Of a stretch of DNA of 64,000 nucleotides, positions 37,640 through 50,268 are shown in pieces. The notes under the pieces were generated by a model. It ran no database searches and was not told the origin of the DNA. It saw only the letters and a list, made by a program, of their open reading frames with translations. Source of the DNA: Agelaius tricolor (taxonomy: Eukaryota > Chordata > Aves > Passeriformes > Icteridae). Where the stretch lies: NCBI GenBank assembly GCA_023055355.1, contig JALJCS010000002.1, positions 76,775,001 through 76,839,000 on the forward strand, written 5' to 3'. The position numbers were made by a program, and so were the translations under genes. Position 1 is the stretch's first letter. Each line of letters begins with the position of its first letter.

Positions 37640-38630
37640 TGATAGAGGACAGAAAAGTGAGGTCCCTCAGGGGTCCATATGGTGACCACTGCTATTTTAC
37701 ATATTCATTAATTACTTATTAATTAATTAATTAATTAGAACTAGAAATTGCAGCCTCAACAAATTTGCAGTTGACACCAAACTGACTGGTGTGGTTGACA
37801 CACCTGAAGGAGAGGATGCCAAGGAATCTGGACAACCCCAAGAAGTGGCCCCACAGGAATCTCATGAGGTTTAACAAGACCAAGTGAAAAGTACTGCACC
37901 TGGATTGATGCTATCCCCAGTATCAACACAGGCTGGGGATGAACAGTTTGAGAGCAGCCCTGCCAAGAAGGACTTGGGTGTGGTGGTGGATGAGAGGCTG
38001 GACATGAGCGGGCAATGTGCGCTCACAGCCCATAAAACCAAATGTGTCCTGGATGGCAGCATGGCCAGCAGGGCAAGGCAGGGGATTATGCCTCTCTAGT
38101 CTCCTGTCATGGACCCCACCTTGAGTACTGCAGCCAGCTCTGGGGTCCCCAGCATATGAAGGACACTGACCTGCTGGAGCAAGTCCAGAGAAGGATCACC
38201 AAAATAGAGAGATGAAGGATTTTCTCTGCAGGCAAAGGCTGAGGGAATTGGGATTGTTCAGCCTCGAGAAGAGAAGGCTTTGGGGACATCTATCTAGTTG
38301 AAGCCTTAAAGTATCTGAAGGGATCCTACAAGAAAGATGGAGATAAATGTTTTTCAAGGGCATGTGGTGACAGGACAATGGGAAATTACTTCAAACAGAG
38401 TAGGCTTAGATTAGATAGTAGAAAAAAAATCTTTACTGTGAGGGGGCGAGGCACAGCAAGTGGCTGCCCAGAGAAAAGGTAGATATCCCATCTCTGGAAG
38501 TGTTTTGGGCCAGGTTAGATAGAGGTCTGAGTAACCCAACAAATGAAAGGTGCCCCTTCTCATAGAAGGGGCTTGAAACTAGAGGGTCTTTCAGGTCCCT
38601 TCCAAGCCAAGACATTCTGTGATTCTATGA
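37640..38630 (+). mobile_element. CR1 LINE, 5'-truncated, with 3' tail
   Basis: It covers the last third of ORF2 and the 3' UTR. It starts in the reverse transcriptase near 'ggtccctcaggggtccatat' (the VPQGS region). It then continues through blocks equal to [14 protein letters not shown] (37960-38005), HLEYC-like and 'cagcctcgagaagagaagg', and ends in 'gacattctgtgattctatga'. The frame is broken by indels, and the part corresponding to the 'FADDTKL' catalytic region reads as diverged DNA. An AATT microsatellite expansion (37715-37736) has replaced part of the coding sequence. A dead copy of moderate age on the plus strand. Confidence 0.93.
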
Positions 38631-40158
38631 AAAAATCCTGGAATACAGGGACAGAAGAATCCTGAGTCACAGAAGGATTACAATGTGAAGAGCAGACTCA
38701 GCCAGAAAGGTGACTGGCAGTATACCAGAAAAGGTAGATTATTTGGAGATAAGAGACAATTCACAAATATTCTCCATCATCCTACTCTGCACCCTTGAGC
38801 TTAGTCTACACTTTTATTTTGGCTTACCCACAAGTAAAGCCTTCCCCTTTTCTTTCACATGCTGCACATGGAGCACTTTATGACTGTTCTCTTCAGTATA
38901 TTCCATTCATTTGCAGAGTAAAATATTTTATTAGTTTGGGAGTGCTGTTCCATTCATACATGTTGTCTCAATGCACCCATTTGCATAGGATTAAAGGTTA
39001 GTTATTAGACAGACTTTATAATTTGGAGAAATGGAATGAGCTTGTTTTCTACTGCTACAAAATTAAATTACATTTGAACTTCAGAAAGCTAGGAAGGGGA
39101 TAGATGTGGTATAATGCCATCTTTCTGTAGAAGTATGACTCACAACACAAGTTTGATTAGCCTCAAAAACTGTCCCAGTCATGTCTGGCTGAACAATGTG
39201 TTTCAAAAGTTGTGGATCAGAGGGGTTAAAAAACTGCCAGATTTTGCCTTGCTTTCAAGGTATTTCAGCTGGGATGAAAAAGAAGGAGCTGATTCAGGTC
39301 CATCCATCCTCTCCACTTCTCCCCTTGACAATTTCCTTGTATTAGAGGGATCCCTGAGTAACAGGCTACACCAACCTTCTGCCTGCCATGGTTACAGTGG
39401 CTGTAAACAGTGGGAGGAACAAGAGATATGACTTTCTAAGGTTCCATCCTGGAGTGAAATACAACATTTGAAACTCTCTACCTAATGTACTGAAAAGATT
39501 TTGCCCACTGTAAAGCAGCAAATGTGCTCTTTGCAAATTAATTCAACTTTGGATTTTGTCTTCCTTGCAAGAGAAAAAATATCAAATCTGTAATTAGTGA
39601 GATGAACACCATTAAATTTTACCTCAAGATGTAGTTTTATGGCTGGATTCAGACTAATAATTTTGCTCTTTCCTCACGAGTTCAACATGTTCATATAAAA
39701 GAATAACTGTCTGGGGGGCAAATAGGAACTTTCAAGGAGCTCAATGAATGGTCATTCATTCCTATTCTATAAATCAGCCTTCATGGGAAAACAACATTGA
39801 TATGTTCAGCATGACAGCTGGAGATTCACCAAGTGTAGAAGGAAACATTTTTCATATTGAACACTTTGAAACCCTTTTTCTTAACAGTCTTTGTCACATT
39901 TGATTCCCATGTAGAGACAGCTGTTTGCTGTGAAACCAAGTTTTTTCAGTGCTGGAACAAGAAGTGCTAAGTATCTCCAGCTCAATGACAATGGTTTCAC
40001 ATTAGTGAGGAAGTGAGGAAAGAGCTGTCTGCAGCTAAAGCTTAAGCAACTTCAGTCCAAAAGAAGGATTTTGACAAATATTTTCTAATTGGTTTGATTT
40101 TTTGTGTTGTTTTGCATTTCAGTGAGTGGTTTTGTTTGTTTGTTTCCAATACAGCTGC
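38631..40158. other. Noncoding spacer
   Basis: No gene or recognised transposon between the CR1 and the ATT microsatellite. Confidence 0.5.

Positions 40159-40209
<51 letters not shown>
40159..40209. repeat. (ATT)17 trinucleotide microsatellite
   Basis: Seventeen uninterrupted trinucleotide units, 51 nt. The uninterrupted state suggests it is polymorphic. A poly-isoleucine open frame on the minus strand is an artefact of the repeat. Confidence 0.97.
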
Positions 40210-40211
<2 letters not shown>

Positions 40212-43200
40212 CTGACTTGATATATCTGAATTTCAGAAAACAGACTCTTTCTGGCATTTAGGACAAGTAACTTAAATACTCTTAACAGAAATTACCACCC
40301 ATTTTTAAAAGGTATACTTAGCTATATGTGAGAAAATCATGACATTTCCTAGTAAGTTAGAGGACTGGATAGACGTACATGAGAAAATTTATTCCAAAAA
40401 AAAAAAAAAAGATTAACAAATAAGGAAACAGACATGCCACTTCTCTTTTTTAAATGAGTGTAATAGAAAAAAGAATTATGTTAGTTCATAACAGAAAAGG
40501 CTTTCATACTCCCCATCTTTATTGAGTGTTGTTACTGTTTCCAAGTTAGGACATACCACAGAACAGCTATGGCCATAGCAAGTGGGCACAGCTGATGAAT
40601 ATGAGGGTTCTGTCTGTAACAGGGAAGTAAATGGAACCAGGATGCCATCTCTGGCATGGAGGCCAAGTGGCGTGGAGCTGTATCTGTTATGCCAACCCAC
40701 TTCTAAACCAGCACAGCCTCATGTAAGCTACTTGCTGGGAACAGCCCCTAGTCCATGCTAAGTCCTTACCATGCCAGGGATGGTTTTGTTTACCGTAATT
40801 TCTATCAGACCCAAAAGGGACCTTACGACTTTGAAATCTGGTAGCCAGGATGGCTTTGCTTGTGCATCCTTTTGTGTTCTGTCCTGTTTTTCCCTGCCAA
40901 TCCAGTCTTCAGGATCCCTGACTTGACTATATTGTCAACATCATAAAAGTCATAACTTTAGAGCATGTCTCCAGCCCAGAGGCTAGAGAGCAACAATTAA
41001 ATACATCTTCATCTGTGGAAATCTCTTTTAATGACACTGAAATGCTTTTTTTCCCAACTTTGAGATTGCTGGGATAAGCAAAGTGGTTCCCTTGTCAAGC
41101 AGAATATATAATTTCAATTGATGTGTAATAACATAGTTGAAATCAAGAATGACTATCAGTATTTTAGCACAGATCTGCATATAGTGCAGAACATCACAGG
41201 GCCTCCAAAAGAAACGAAAACAAAATTGACTTATTCAGACTTTCCTAGAGCTATGTCATTTTCCCTCTATTGTTCAAGTCTTGCACAACTTAAAGGGTAC
41301 ATGAGCAAAAAATTATGTGTATGATTGATTTACCTTTAAGCTGTTACCTTAGGTCTTTAAAAAAATTTGGACATGAAAAAAATGTACACACAGGCTTTGA
41401 GATTTTATTCTTGAAAAGGTTTTCCTGTTTCTTTTTTTCTGGTACAACAGTGCTTGATTTAGTGTTGCTCTTTCACGTTAAGGTTTTACCATATTTAATT
41501 TAACTCAGTAAGTAATAAAATACAAAAATGAATATCAATATTTAAGCTTTCTTCCTCAAGGAAAAAAATTGAGAATTTTTAACCTAAGATGACAGTGAAG
41601 TTTCAACATAAATCTTTTCATGACTACGAGTGTAAATGAATAACATAACTCATGACTAAAGTATTACTAGCTTCCATTCTACTTTTGATCTCATATAATG
41701 ACAACCAGTATATGAACAGAGACAATCAGTAACTTGGAATCAAAGTTAATATTAAAATGTAATTCAGCCATAAACAGAAAAATAATCTGTATTGGTCCAA
41801 AAATTTTTATTATCCATGTTTGGGAATATGACTTTAGAGTAAGATCTGGAATAGGTTAGCTGTTTAAAACCAGATTAAAAGAAAAACCTGAGAAATACAC
41901 AGTAAGAGGCAAATGAAATAGCACATGTCTGAACTATGAACACAGCAACTTCTACCTTGGTACTGGAACTGTGAAGAATTTTTAGTTCAGGCTACTTTAC
42001 CTCTGAAATACAAAGTACTTGTGAGGAGAATGCTACAGTAGGATATAGTTATAGATCTAATTATTCATATCACTTTAATGATCTGCTTACATTCTTGACC
42101 AATCAACCACTGTATTTTGTTATCCTATAAAGAGTATAGAGTTCCATTTCTTATCCTTAAACATTCCACTGCCTTTGCATGTGTGTCTAGAATTGTCTCT
42201 ATCTTCATAGAAATCATGACAGGATAAAATAAAAAGAAAACTATTATATACTCAATTTCTTCAATGCAAATTTTGATAATCTTTTTTGAATTTCAACAGA
42301 TAAAAACCACCAAGTGCTACTCCATGAACACCCTGTCCTTTCCAAATATTTTTTGGTTCACACAGTGAGAAAATTTTCTCAGTATATATCCTACACATAC
42401 TTTACTGGTATTAGGCCAGCTTCCATTTATCCTACTTACAATTAGCTCCTTTGACAAGTGTCATGTTTCTACTGTTGGCAAACATCATCCTACTGTGCTA
42501 CAATACATCCAAAATTGAAAACAAAGCCTGCAGTTCCATGCCAAAAGCTCATAAAATTGGGCACTTGTAAGTTAAAATGTAATATGTAGGCATTTTACAA
42601 AAAATTGCTTTTCCACATAGGCAATCAGATAGGAAGAAGCATGGGGAAGAAACCTGAGTAATTAAAATGGACACTGTTTTCTGGTTAATATTTCTGCTGT
42701 AAGACTGACTTTGCTTATCCTTATGGAGATAAGATCAGTTCTTATGATTAAATAAAAGTTTAATGGAGACAATCATTGTAGCACATATTAAGCTCTTTAC
42801 CAGACAGTTTCTCTATGCCTCTGAAGCCCCATTATTGCCCTTGACTTTAAAGCTATTCCCAAATATATAATTCTATTATAGGGAGAGGAAGGGCAAGCAG
42901 GCAGTGCAAACTACCAGGAGAAAAAAAAAGCTTATCTGTAGAGCCAGCATATTTTCCCAACACCCCCTCTCTATTGCCTTTATTTAGTTTAAGTTTTCTG
43001 TGTTTTCAGATGAGCATTCCGGTAGGTCTGATATAACAAATTTAAATGTCTTCTTTTTATCCTGCCAGCAGAACCGTTTTCTTTGTCAAATTTCTTCATT
43101 CCTTTTCCATACTCTTTTCATGACTTTAGTGTGATGAACATTTCTAGCCTATCAGAAAAAAAAAAAAATTTCAGTAGAAGATTAGCTGTGAAGCAGAATT

Positions 43201-43814
43201 TTTTAAGTTTGAAATCCATAAAACCTTGAATTTATCAAGAGAATTTATCAATTCTTTTGTTCTTTAAATACATTCATTTGTGCTTCAGCACAAATTTCCT
43301 CTACATTATTACCTTAATTCTTCTGATTTTATATTTATCTCTGTGTTACAAATGAAATCAGAGTCAGTCCTTTTGGCCAGCATACAAAATATCTATAAAA
43401 GTTTTCTAAACTTGAATCAATTTTTGTTTTAAAACTACTGCAGTATTTCTCATTAATATAATTCTTCCTGTTTAGGTTGTTAGTGATCTGTCCTTAGCTC
43501 AGCTAGCGCGTGGTTGCACAATGCAGTATTTTCTCTCTCTCTTAACTGGATGATCTATAAAGCTAACCAATAGCATGCAGACTGCAAATATATCAATTTT
43601 ATGGAGAAGACATCACAATATTAAGTATTAGTGAATATTGTACGTATCAACTCTACTGTTTCTGCTTGCAAGTAGACCTGAAATATTTTGCTGCTCATTG
43701 ACTTTAAAGTAAGAAGGTTTCTGCACTCATATGAAAATCCTGCAAAATTTGAGTTAATGAAGTATCAATCGTTTTTCATTTCTTAATATTAGGTGAACTC
43801 TTACAGGTCAGATC
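40210..43814. other. Noncoding stretch without supported genes
   Basis: About 3.6 kb of very AT-rich DNA with short A runs (for example 40396-40411). No transposon or exon recognised. Confidence 0.5.
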
Positions 43815-44136
43815 TACTGGTGGTGCAATCTAAAGGCAATCTTCTCCCAGGAAACTGGCACTAGAACAAGGAAAAATGGCCTGAAGTCCCTCACATCAGG
43901 GAGGTTCCAGTTGGATATCAGGGAAAAATTTCTTTCCACTGAAAGAGTGGTTAAGCATTGGAACAGCCTTCCCAGGGAAGTGATCCATGAGGAGTCACCA
44001 TCCATGGAAGTGTTCAAAAAATGAGTAGATGTGGCATTTCATCATACAGTTTAGTGAGCATGTTGGTATTCCATCAACAGTTGTACTTGATGATCTTGGA
44101 GGTCTTTTCTAACATTAATGATTCTATGATTCTATG
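43815..44136 (+). mobile_element. CR1 LINE 3' end (plus strand)
   Basis: CR1 order is clear: 'cttctcccaggaaactggca', 'aaaaatggcctgaagtccct', 'agggaggttccagttggata', 'ggaacagccttcccagggaa', then 'cttgatgatcttggaggtct' and a tail of two ATTCTATG units ending at 44136. It holds the last coding residues plus the 3' UTR, and is truncated at 5'. The perfect double tail suggests a fairly well-preserved copy. It faces another CR1 tail to tail. Confidence 0.92.
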
Positions 44137-44409
44137 TAAGGCACATTTTTTGACTTGACTGAAACAGTGTTTATTTGTATCAATAAAAAATTTTGCTCCT
44201 ATCTTTGGAAAATCCCATACTGCTAGAACTATCAGATTCTTCATGAACTTTGACACACTTACTTCTCTTTCTTGACTCTGATATTTCTGTTAAATCATTT
44301 CCTTGCCACTCTGCAGTATGTCAGTAGGATATCTTCTGCAGCACTCATCCAGTCTTCCCCAGGAAAAGTCATGAATCTCTCTTCCTGCAATTTTTATGGC
44401 TTTTACTTG
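44137..44409. other. Spacer between two facing CR1 tails
   Basis: About 270 bp of unique AT-rich sequence separating the plus-strand CR1 that ends at 44136 from the minus-strand CR1 that ends near 44410. No gene. Confidence 0.6.
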
Positions 44410-44855
44410 AATCACTGAATCACAGAACTCTTTAGATCGGAAGAAATGTCTTGAGTTGTTGTAGTACAGCTTGCCACTGCTCAAGCAGGGCTACCTAAAG
44501 CAGGCTACTCAGGGCCATATCCAGTTGGATTTGAATAACCCCATGAATGGGGACTGTGTGGGCAATCAGTTCCAGCAACTTTTACTGTGAACCTTTTATA
44601 CTCTCACAATGACTTTTTTTTCTTGTGTTCAGATGGACTTTCATGTTTTCTAAACTGTTGATCTTGCCTTTAGTCTCGTCGCTGGACACCATTGGCTCAC
44701 TCTTCATTCCTTGCAATCAGATATGTGTACACACTGAAAAGATCCCCCAAATCCTTCTCATCTTCATGCTGAACAGTGCCAGATCTCCCAGCCTCCTCCT
44801 ATGAAAAATGTTCTAGGCCCTTAATCATCTTCATGGCTTTTGTCCAACTTGTTCA
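44410..44855 (-). mobile_element. CR1 LINE 3' end (minus strand)
   Basis: Read on the plus strand, it is the reverse complement of a CR1 3' part. It starts with 'atcactgaatcacagaactc' (the tail), then 'ccactgctcaagcagggcta', 'ggccatatccagttggattt', 'gttcagatggactttcatgt', 'ccagatctcccagcctcctc' and 'cttaatcatcttcatggctt'. The order matches CR1 subfamilies with a long 3' UTR. It is old: indels break every potential frame. The 5' end is truncated near 44855. Confidence 0.88.
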
Positions 44856-45408
44856 TTTTCTTCTCAACAGCTATAAGCCGTGCAAAAAAACACCCAAACA
44901 AACCAACATTTCCTACTTGTTTTCTTTTTGGAATCAAAAGTTTTACATTTTTTCCCCCCCCTATAGTTGGTTCCTTAATTTTTTTCATTTAAGTTTGTAA
45001 GAAAACCTTCATAAAAGACAGCTATTTGCAGGAAAGAATAGTAACAGTAGTATAGGTAAAACAGTGTGCAGAGATACATGCTACTTAACTGCTGGAGATT
45101 TTAATTTTTAAAGTTAAAAGACCAGATTGTACTTCATCTACATTAATGATTTGATTACATCCTGTTTCCATCAAATGTCATATTATCAGTGGTAAAAAAA
45201 TAAACCTTATTAGATTGACAGCTTTAGATACTAGATTACTTTAGGATGTAACACAGCTAAAGATATTTTTCAGGGAAAAAAAAAAAAAGGAATGAAAGCA
45301 TTTTAAAAGCCTCAAAGAAAACTTTTTCTTCCCTAAAACTGCCCAGTCTTATTAAACCCATGCAATTAAATTAAAACTATCATTCAAACATGCTGTCTTT
45401 CCAAAGAG

Positions 45409-45478
45409 TTAAGAAGAGTTAAGAAGACGGAGTTAAGAAGTTAGAAGAAGAAGAGTTAAGAAGAGTTAAGAAGACGGA
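45409..45478. repeat. Imperfect tandem repeat of GAGTTAAGAA-type units
   Basis: Units of AGTTAAGAAG, some with GACGG inserted, recur about six times; 'agttaagaagacgg' occurs twice. It is a local purine-rich expansion immediately 3' (minus strand) of the candidate exon at 45485-45776. Confidence 0.8.
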
Positions 45479-45484
45479 ATGCAC

Positions 45485-45776
45485 CTCTCTTTTTTTTGGA
45501 TGTCTTTTCTTCAGAATTAACTACTGTACTTGGGGTTTGCTGATCAGATAACTGAGTGGTGTGCCCAGTTATTGTGAGATAAGCACTGTGGGATTCATTA
45601 GGGATGTATTGTGTTTCTGCTGGAAGAGCTGTTAAAGAATATCTTGAAATACACTGGCATCCAGAATAAAGCAGGCACAGCCTGACTTCCATAGATTTTG
45701 AGAACCATGTGAGCTGTAGGTTGGTCATGCTCTGCTCAGACTGGCCACTCAAGAAAAGCTGGATCCGCACAGTAGA
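45485..45776 (-). CDS. Weak candidate exon, unknown protein
   Basis: The minus strand is open for 117 codons to TAA at 45456. Within it, an acceptor-like CCCGTGATGGGCAG (AG at 45778-45777) and a donor-like GAGAG|GTGCAT (GT at 45484-45483) would bound a 292-nt exon. The peptide has balanced, non-repetitive composition: STVRIQLFLSGQSEQ, then a cysteine cluster CLLYSGCQC, an N-glycosylation-type NES, and a Lys-rich end SKKKR. It could be extracellular or cytosolic. The acceptor has a poor pyrimidine tract. The end phase (one base left over) does not fit the 10815 or 5577 starts, so any link to them would need other exons. Family not recognised; chance is a real alternative. Confidence 0.22.
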
Positions 45777-45839
45777 CTGCCCATCACGGGCAGTTAGAAA
45801 TTTGAACAATGTAATTGTTCAAAATTACAAATTTGATGC

Positions 45840-48800
45840 CAAAGTAGAATAATCAGACAAGAACAGCTGCGGGGCTCTGCTGGCAGTTTTCACAGATCCT
45901 CCTTGTTTCTTCATCAGGTTTGAGGTATTAAAAATTTTGCTCAGGCAAGAGCTTAGCATAGGAAATTGCACACTGACATTTAAATTTACTTGTCAGAAAT
46001 GGGTGATATTGCTCTGTCAAAACAGGAGCATGTGCAATAATCATTAGCAGGAAATAACTACTCTCCAGCTAAGCAGGTTTCCTAAGGCATATTCTGCTGG
46101 AGGAAGGTAACTACTGCAAACTCCATTGAGAAATCCCCATGCCTCTTCTGAGGTAACTCATTGTAACTGGAGACGGACAGAAGTATCGGGTAACTGTCTC
46201 AGTGATTTCCTGGGGTCTTGGGAAAGACTTCAAGCAGTGAGATTTCACTGCCGGTTTTTAGGAGGGGCAACAGAAGGAAAATTGGCAGATTCTATGGAGG
46301 ATTTTAGGAACTGTGCTTCCTACAGCACTTGATATAGTATCAAATCTAACTCAGAATTAATAAATAGTACTTATTATTTGATAGCTTTGCAATTTGTGCC
46401 AGTATAAACGGAGTAAAACAACTTTTAACTCTGTTCCCTAGATAATTTCTGGTTTTCTATCCCTTGCTCTTGAATTCCTCTAAAGGTACAAAATTTGTTT
46501 CCAAAACTTTTCTTCTCTGCATTGTACAATTTTTTCAGCTGCATGCACAGCTACTGTTTAGACTAAGAAAACTCTTCATAACTGCAATTGTTCCAAGCTA
46601 GTGCTTCTTGTGGAATTTAAAAGAGACATAAATAGACACTTGTACATGTATTTAATATCCATCATGGATTCTATATTAGCACCACTCTCTGTCAGTCACT
46701 GCTTCCCTTCCACTCTACTATATGCTTAGAATTTCTTCACAGCTCTCTTGTTATGACTCCACTGGAAAGGTTCAGCAGCTGTCATGGCCAGTTCACAGTG
46801 CCATGTAGGTTAAAGAAACTATTTAGCATGTGCATTGCTGTGTTTAAAATTGTGTGCTTTCAGCATCTGATGCAAAACACTCAAAAGAATTCCCAGGAAA
46901 AATTGAGTCCTGGCAGCAATAACTAACTGTCCATCAGAAACTGGAATTTGGTACTGTAAACAGTTTGAACAAAATTGCTTTTCAGACTAGAATTGTCATA
47001 ATTTTCCTTCTTTTGAAGGTTATCCTGATTATGTTGATTGGGAGTAGACACATGAACTATAATTTGCTTTTTAGCTCACACAGATAGTAACATATTTGCA
47101 GGAAACAAAAATTCACCTTTGATGAATTATGAAGCATTTAGAGTGAAACTCATCTAATGAGTGAAAATAAACGGAAGGAAAACCAGCTGTAATAGATTTT
47201 TGTCTATTTATAACAGCTAAGTAAGATCATACTCAATAATTTGGAAACCACTTAGGTCTCTTGAAACAGGAGATTGCTTAATTGACTCAACACTATTTCA
47301 CTTTCTAAGAACCCCAGTGATGAATACTTACATCAAAGAAGATCCAAAAACAATTGGTGTGCTTTTCAAAGGCCTTTTACAGAGCGATTCAAAAAGGATC
47401 ACCTAGACCCAGACTCATTTTTTCTGATTGAATGAATGACATCACACTCGATTCTGCTTGTTCTAGTCCTGGAGAACTGGGAATCCAATTCTTCCAGATG
47501 TTTACTGATTTTAAGTCACAAAAAGTAAGAGTTAGTGTAGATGTTGACCAATATACCTAGACAGCCACTTCCAGAGTCACTTTTTGAAAGTCTTTTTTAA
47601 AGTACAACTTCATTCTTGGTTGCTGTTACTTTATTGAGCAATTTTCTTATTGTTCATCTTTTATGGACAGAGACTGATTACTATCCTATTAGTTACAAAT
47701 TTTCACAATTGATGTAGAACTGATGGATCTTTTTGTCTAGATGAAATACACCTAATCCTCTCAATAGCTTTCCAGTACACCACATTTAAAAAGTGTTTTG
47801 GCATTCTCTCTCTTTTTCAGATTCTCCTTTATTTCATTATTTTTGTTATAGACTAAGGTAATGAAAACTAAAATCAAAATTCTATCTGAACTATCACTAG
47901 TACAGAATAAGTGATTCTTGTATTTTATAGAATCCTGGGAAGAGTGCTGTCTTTTTTTTTTTCCTGACAGAACCATGAGAACACTTCATGTTATGTCCTG
48001 CAGCACTACTGCTTGAATAGGTGGATGCACTCTCCATTTTGTTCCCCTTCCATAATGGCATTTACCTCAATGAAAATTTTGTCACTATGAGACTCAAGTG
48101 TGTTGAGATCCTCTGGTATGCTTAGAACATCTTTGCAGACCTCCACATTTCTACAACAGCTGCATATTCTGCAAGTGTATTGCCTAGTTCCTCTTCCATT
48201 ACTGAAAATAGTAGCCTTGGCAGTAGCTGAGTTCTGGATAAATCCCTGGAGAATTATCTTTTGATCTGCCCATAATATGATAGCGAAATACCAATAACAC
48301 TTTAAAGAGTAATCTTCCAGCCAGCAATGTCCCCATTAGCTGGAATAAAACCTAATGCAAAAATTCTCCTCTTGATTTGGAAAATACTACAGGAAAATAT
48401 AATGCACAAAATGTACAAAAGCCATGCTAAATCATTAGCTGTGCTAAATCATGTTTCTCTCTACATGCTAGCCCATTTCATCCGTCAGGGAAGGAATTTA
48501 GATTAATCTGTTATAGCAAAACCCTGTTAGCTTTTTATATTGCCATGCTATTTTCTAGATGTCTGATTGGAAATAATTTTTCAAAAATATTTAGTTGACA
48601 AAAGTTATGTTGACTCATTTATAATTCTTTGAGTTCTCCTTTTCCCTTTTAAAGAGTATATTCTACATTTACTTTGCTCATCTGGGACCTTACTGGTCTT
48701 CTATGAATTTTCAAATATAAATGGCTGTGGCTCAGAAACTGCTTTGGCTAGTTCTCAGATGGATTTTGTCAAGACTTGCTAACTTAAACACATTGAACTT

Positions 48801-49639
48801 ATTTGAATGTTATTTAACTTGTCCTTCTCTTCTGGCTTGAATGTCTACATCTTCATTAAAATTAATTTTTAAAATTCTGGTCACAGTTAGCCTTTCTAGT
48901 GAAGATCAAAGAAAAACTCATTTTCAGCCTTACCTGTGACATTTGTTTTCTTTTTTCTACCTACCTGAAAATGATGCTCTAATTCCCTTTTTCACACTCG
49001 AAGTTATTTCTAAAATTTAGCTTGCTGATTTTGCACTTCAACTTTTTTCTTTTTTAATTTGATCTTTATTTTTTTTTCTTGAGCTGACCCCAGAGATTAC
49101 ATTTTTATGTTCCCAGAAAGAACAAATTCCCAAAAAGCAAAAATTTAAAGTACCTATATCTAGGGCTTTTAAAAATATTATTTATAAAACTTTAAGTATT
49201 TTCCAGTAAAAATAATGAACCCTAGTATAGCAAAATTGTCTCAGAAAGATAGAGTGACCTTTCATTGACTGTCTAGAAGCAGTCCATCTACCTCAGGATT
49301 GAAAATCAGTCATCTAAAATGATTGTGTATATACACTCCCAGTTCTTTTGACTATCAGTTCCAGTGACACTTGAATATATATAAGTATATCTTTCTGTTG
49401 TCACGTCCAATACCAGGAAAAATCCTGTTTGGTGCTCAATATCCAAGTGCATTACAATGTGGTTCAAGTTAGTACAGGAGTGGATAAGATTTGTAGCATT
49501 CAGGCTGCACATTTTTCTCCACTGTTTCATTATTTTCGTCTCTGTCATTGGAAAATGTCATAATGAATTCTTGTACTTACCTTTCAAAAAGCTACTACTT
49601 GCTATAAGTTGGTATCAGAGTTCCTGAGTAACATTCACA
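45840..49639. other. Noncoding stretch without supported genes
   Basis: About 3.8 kb of AT-rich DNA. No CR1, LTR, SINE or exon could be supported. Confidence 0.45.
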
Positions 49640-49773
49640 CCTTCCTTCCTTCTTCCTTCCTTCCTTCCTTCCTTCCTTCCTTCCTTCCTTCCTTCCTTCC
49701 TTCCTTCCTTCCTTCCTTCCTTCCTTCCTTCCTTCCTTCCTTCCTTCCTTCCTTCCTTCCTTCCTTCCTTCCT
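49640..49773. repeat. (TTCC)n tetranucleotide microsatellite
   Basis: About 33 units, with one three-base slip near the start. The plus strand is pure pyrimidine for 134 nt. Phe/Leu/Pro/Ser frames on one strand and Lys/Glu/Gly/Arg frames on the other are artefacts. Confidence 0.98.
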
Positions 49774-50209
49774 ATGCATGCTTCCCTTCCCTGGTAAGGT
49801 CTGTTCTTTATTTGGAATAGATCTTTGCAGAAAATAATTAATGTGCCATTTGGGATTCAACCACTGGTCTAGATTTTCAAGTTAGTAGGTTTTTTTTCTC
49901 ACAGGCTCAGCTTTCATGTTCTGATTTTGCTTCTAACAAAGGTCTGAGAGTATTTGGAGAACATTATGAGCTATCCTAAACCCTTTCCTACTTCATAAAA
50001 CCAGCCCACTTGGTAGTAAAATACTTCAAAGATGGAAAATGGAGGCAACAAATACGAATTGTACTCCCAGGAGTGAAAGAAATCTGTTTTACTTAGGTTA
50101 GTCTTAAAAAAATTCTTCTGTCAAAGTTCTTTGCCATTAACCTGGATAAAGCAGAAAAAGATCCATTTTGACAAAGGATACTTGCCTCAAAAAATGATAC
50201 AAAGGGTAT

Positions 50210-50268
50210 CTGTGTGAATTGCTTTAATACTGGCCACATTACTGTGTGAATTGCTTTAATACTGGCCA
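50210..50268. repeat. 27-bp direct repeat with 5-bp spacer
   Basis: CTGTGTGAATTGCTTTAATA plus seven further bases occurs at 50210-50236 and again, identical, at 50242-50268. The period is 32 bp. A recent local duplication. Confidence 0.95.

Noticed and set aside
40042..40257. Poly-isoleucine frame on the minus strand
   Set aside because: It is produced by the ATT repeat.
49609..49860. Repetitive Phe-Leu-Pro-Ser and Lys-Glu-Gly-Arg frames
   Set aside because: They are produced by the TTCC tetranucleotide repeat.
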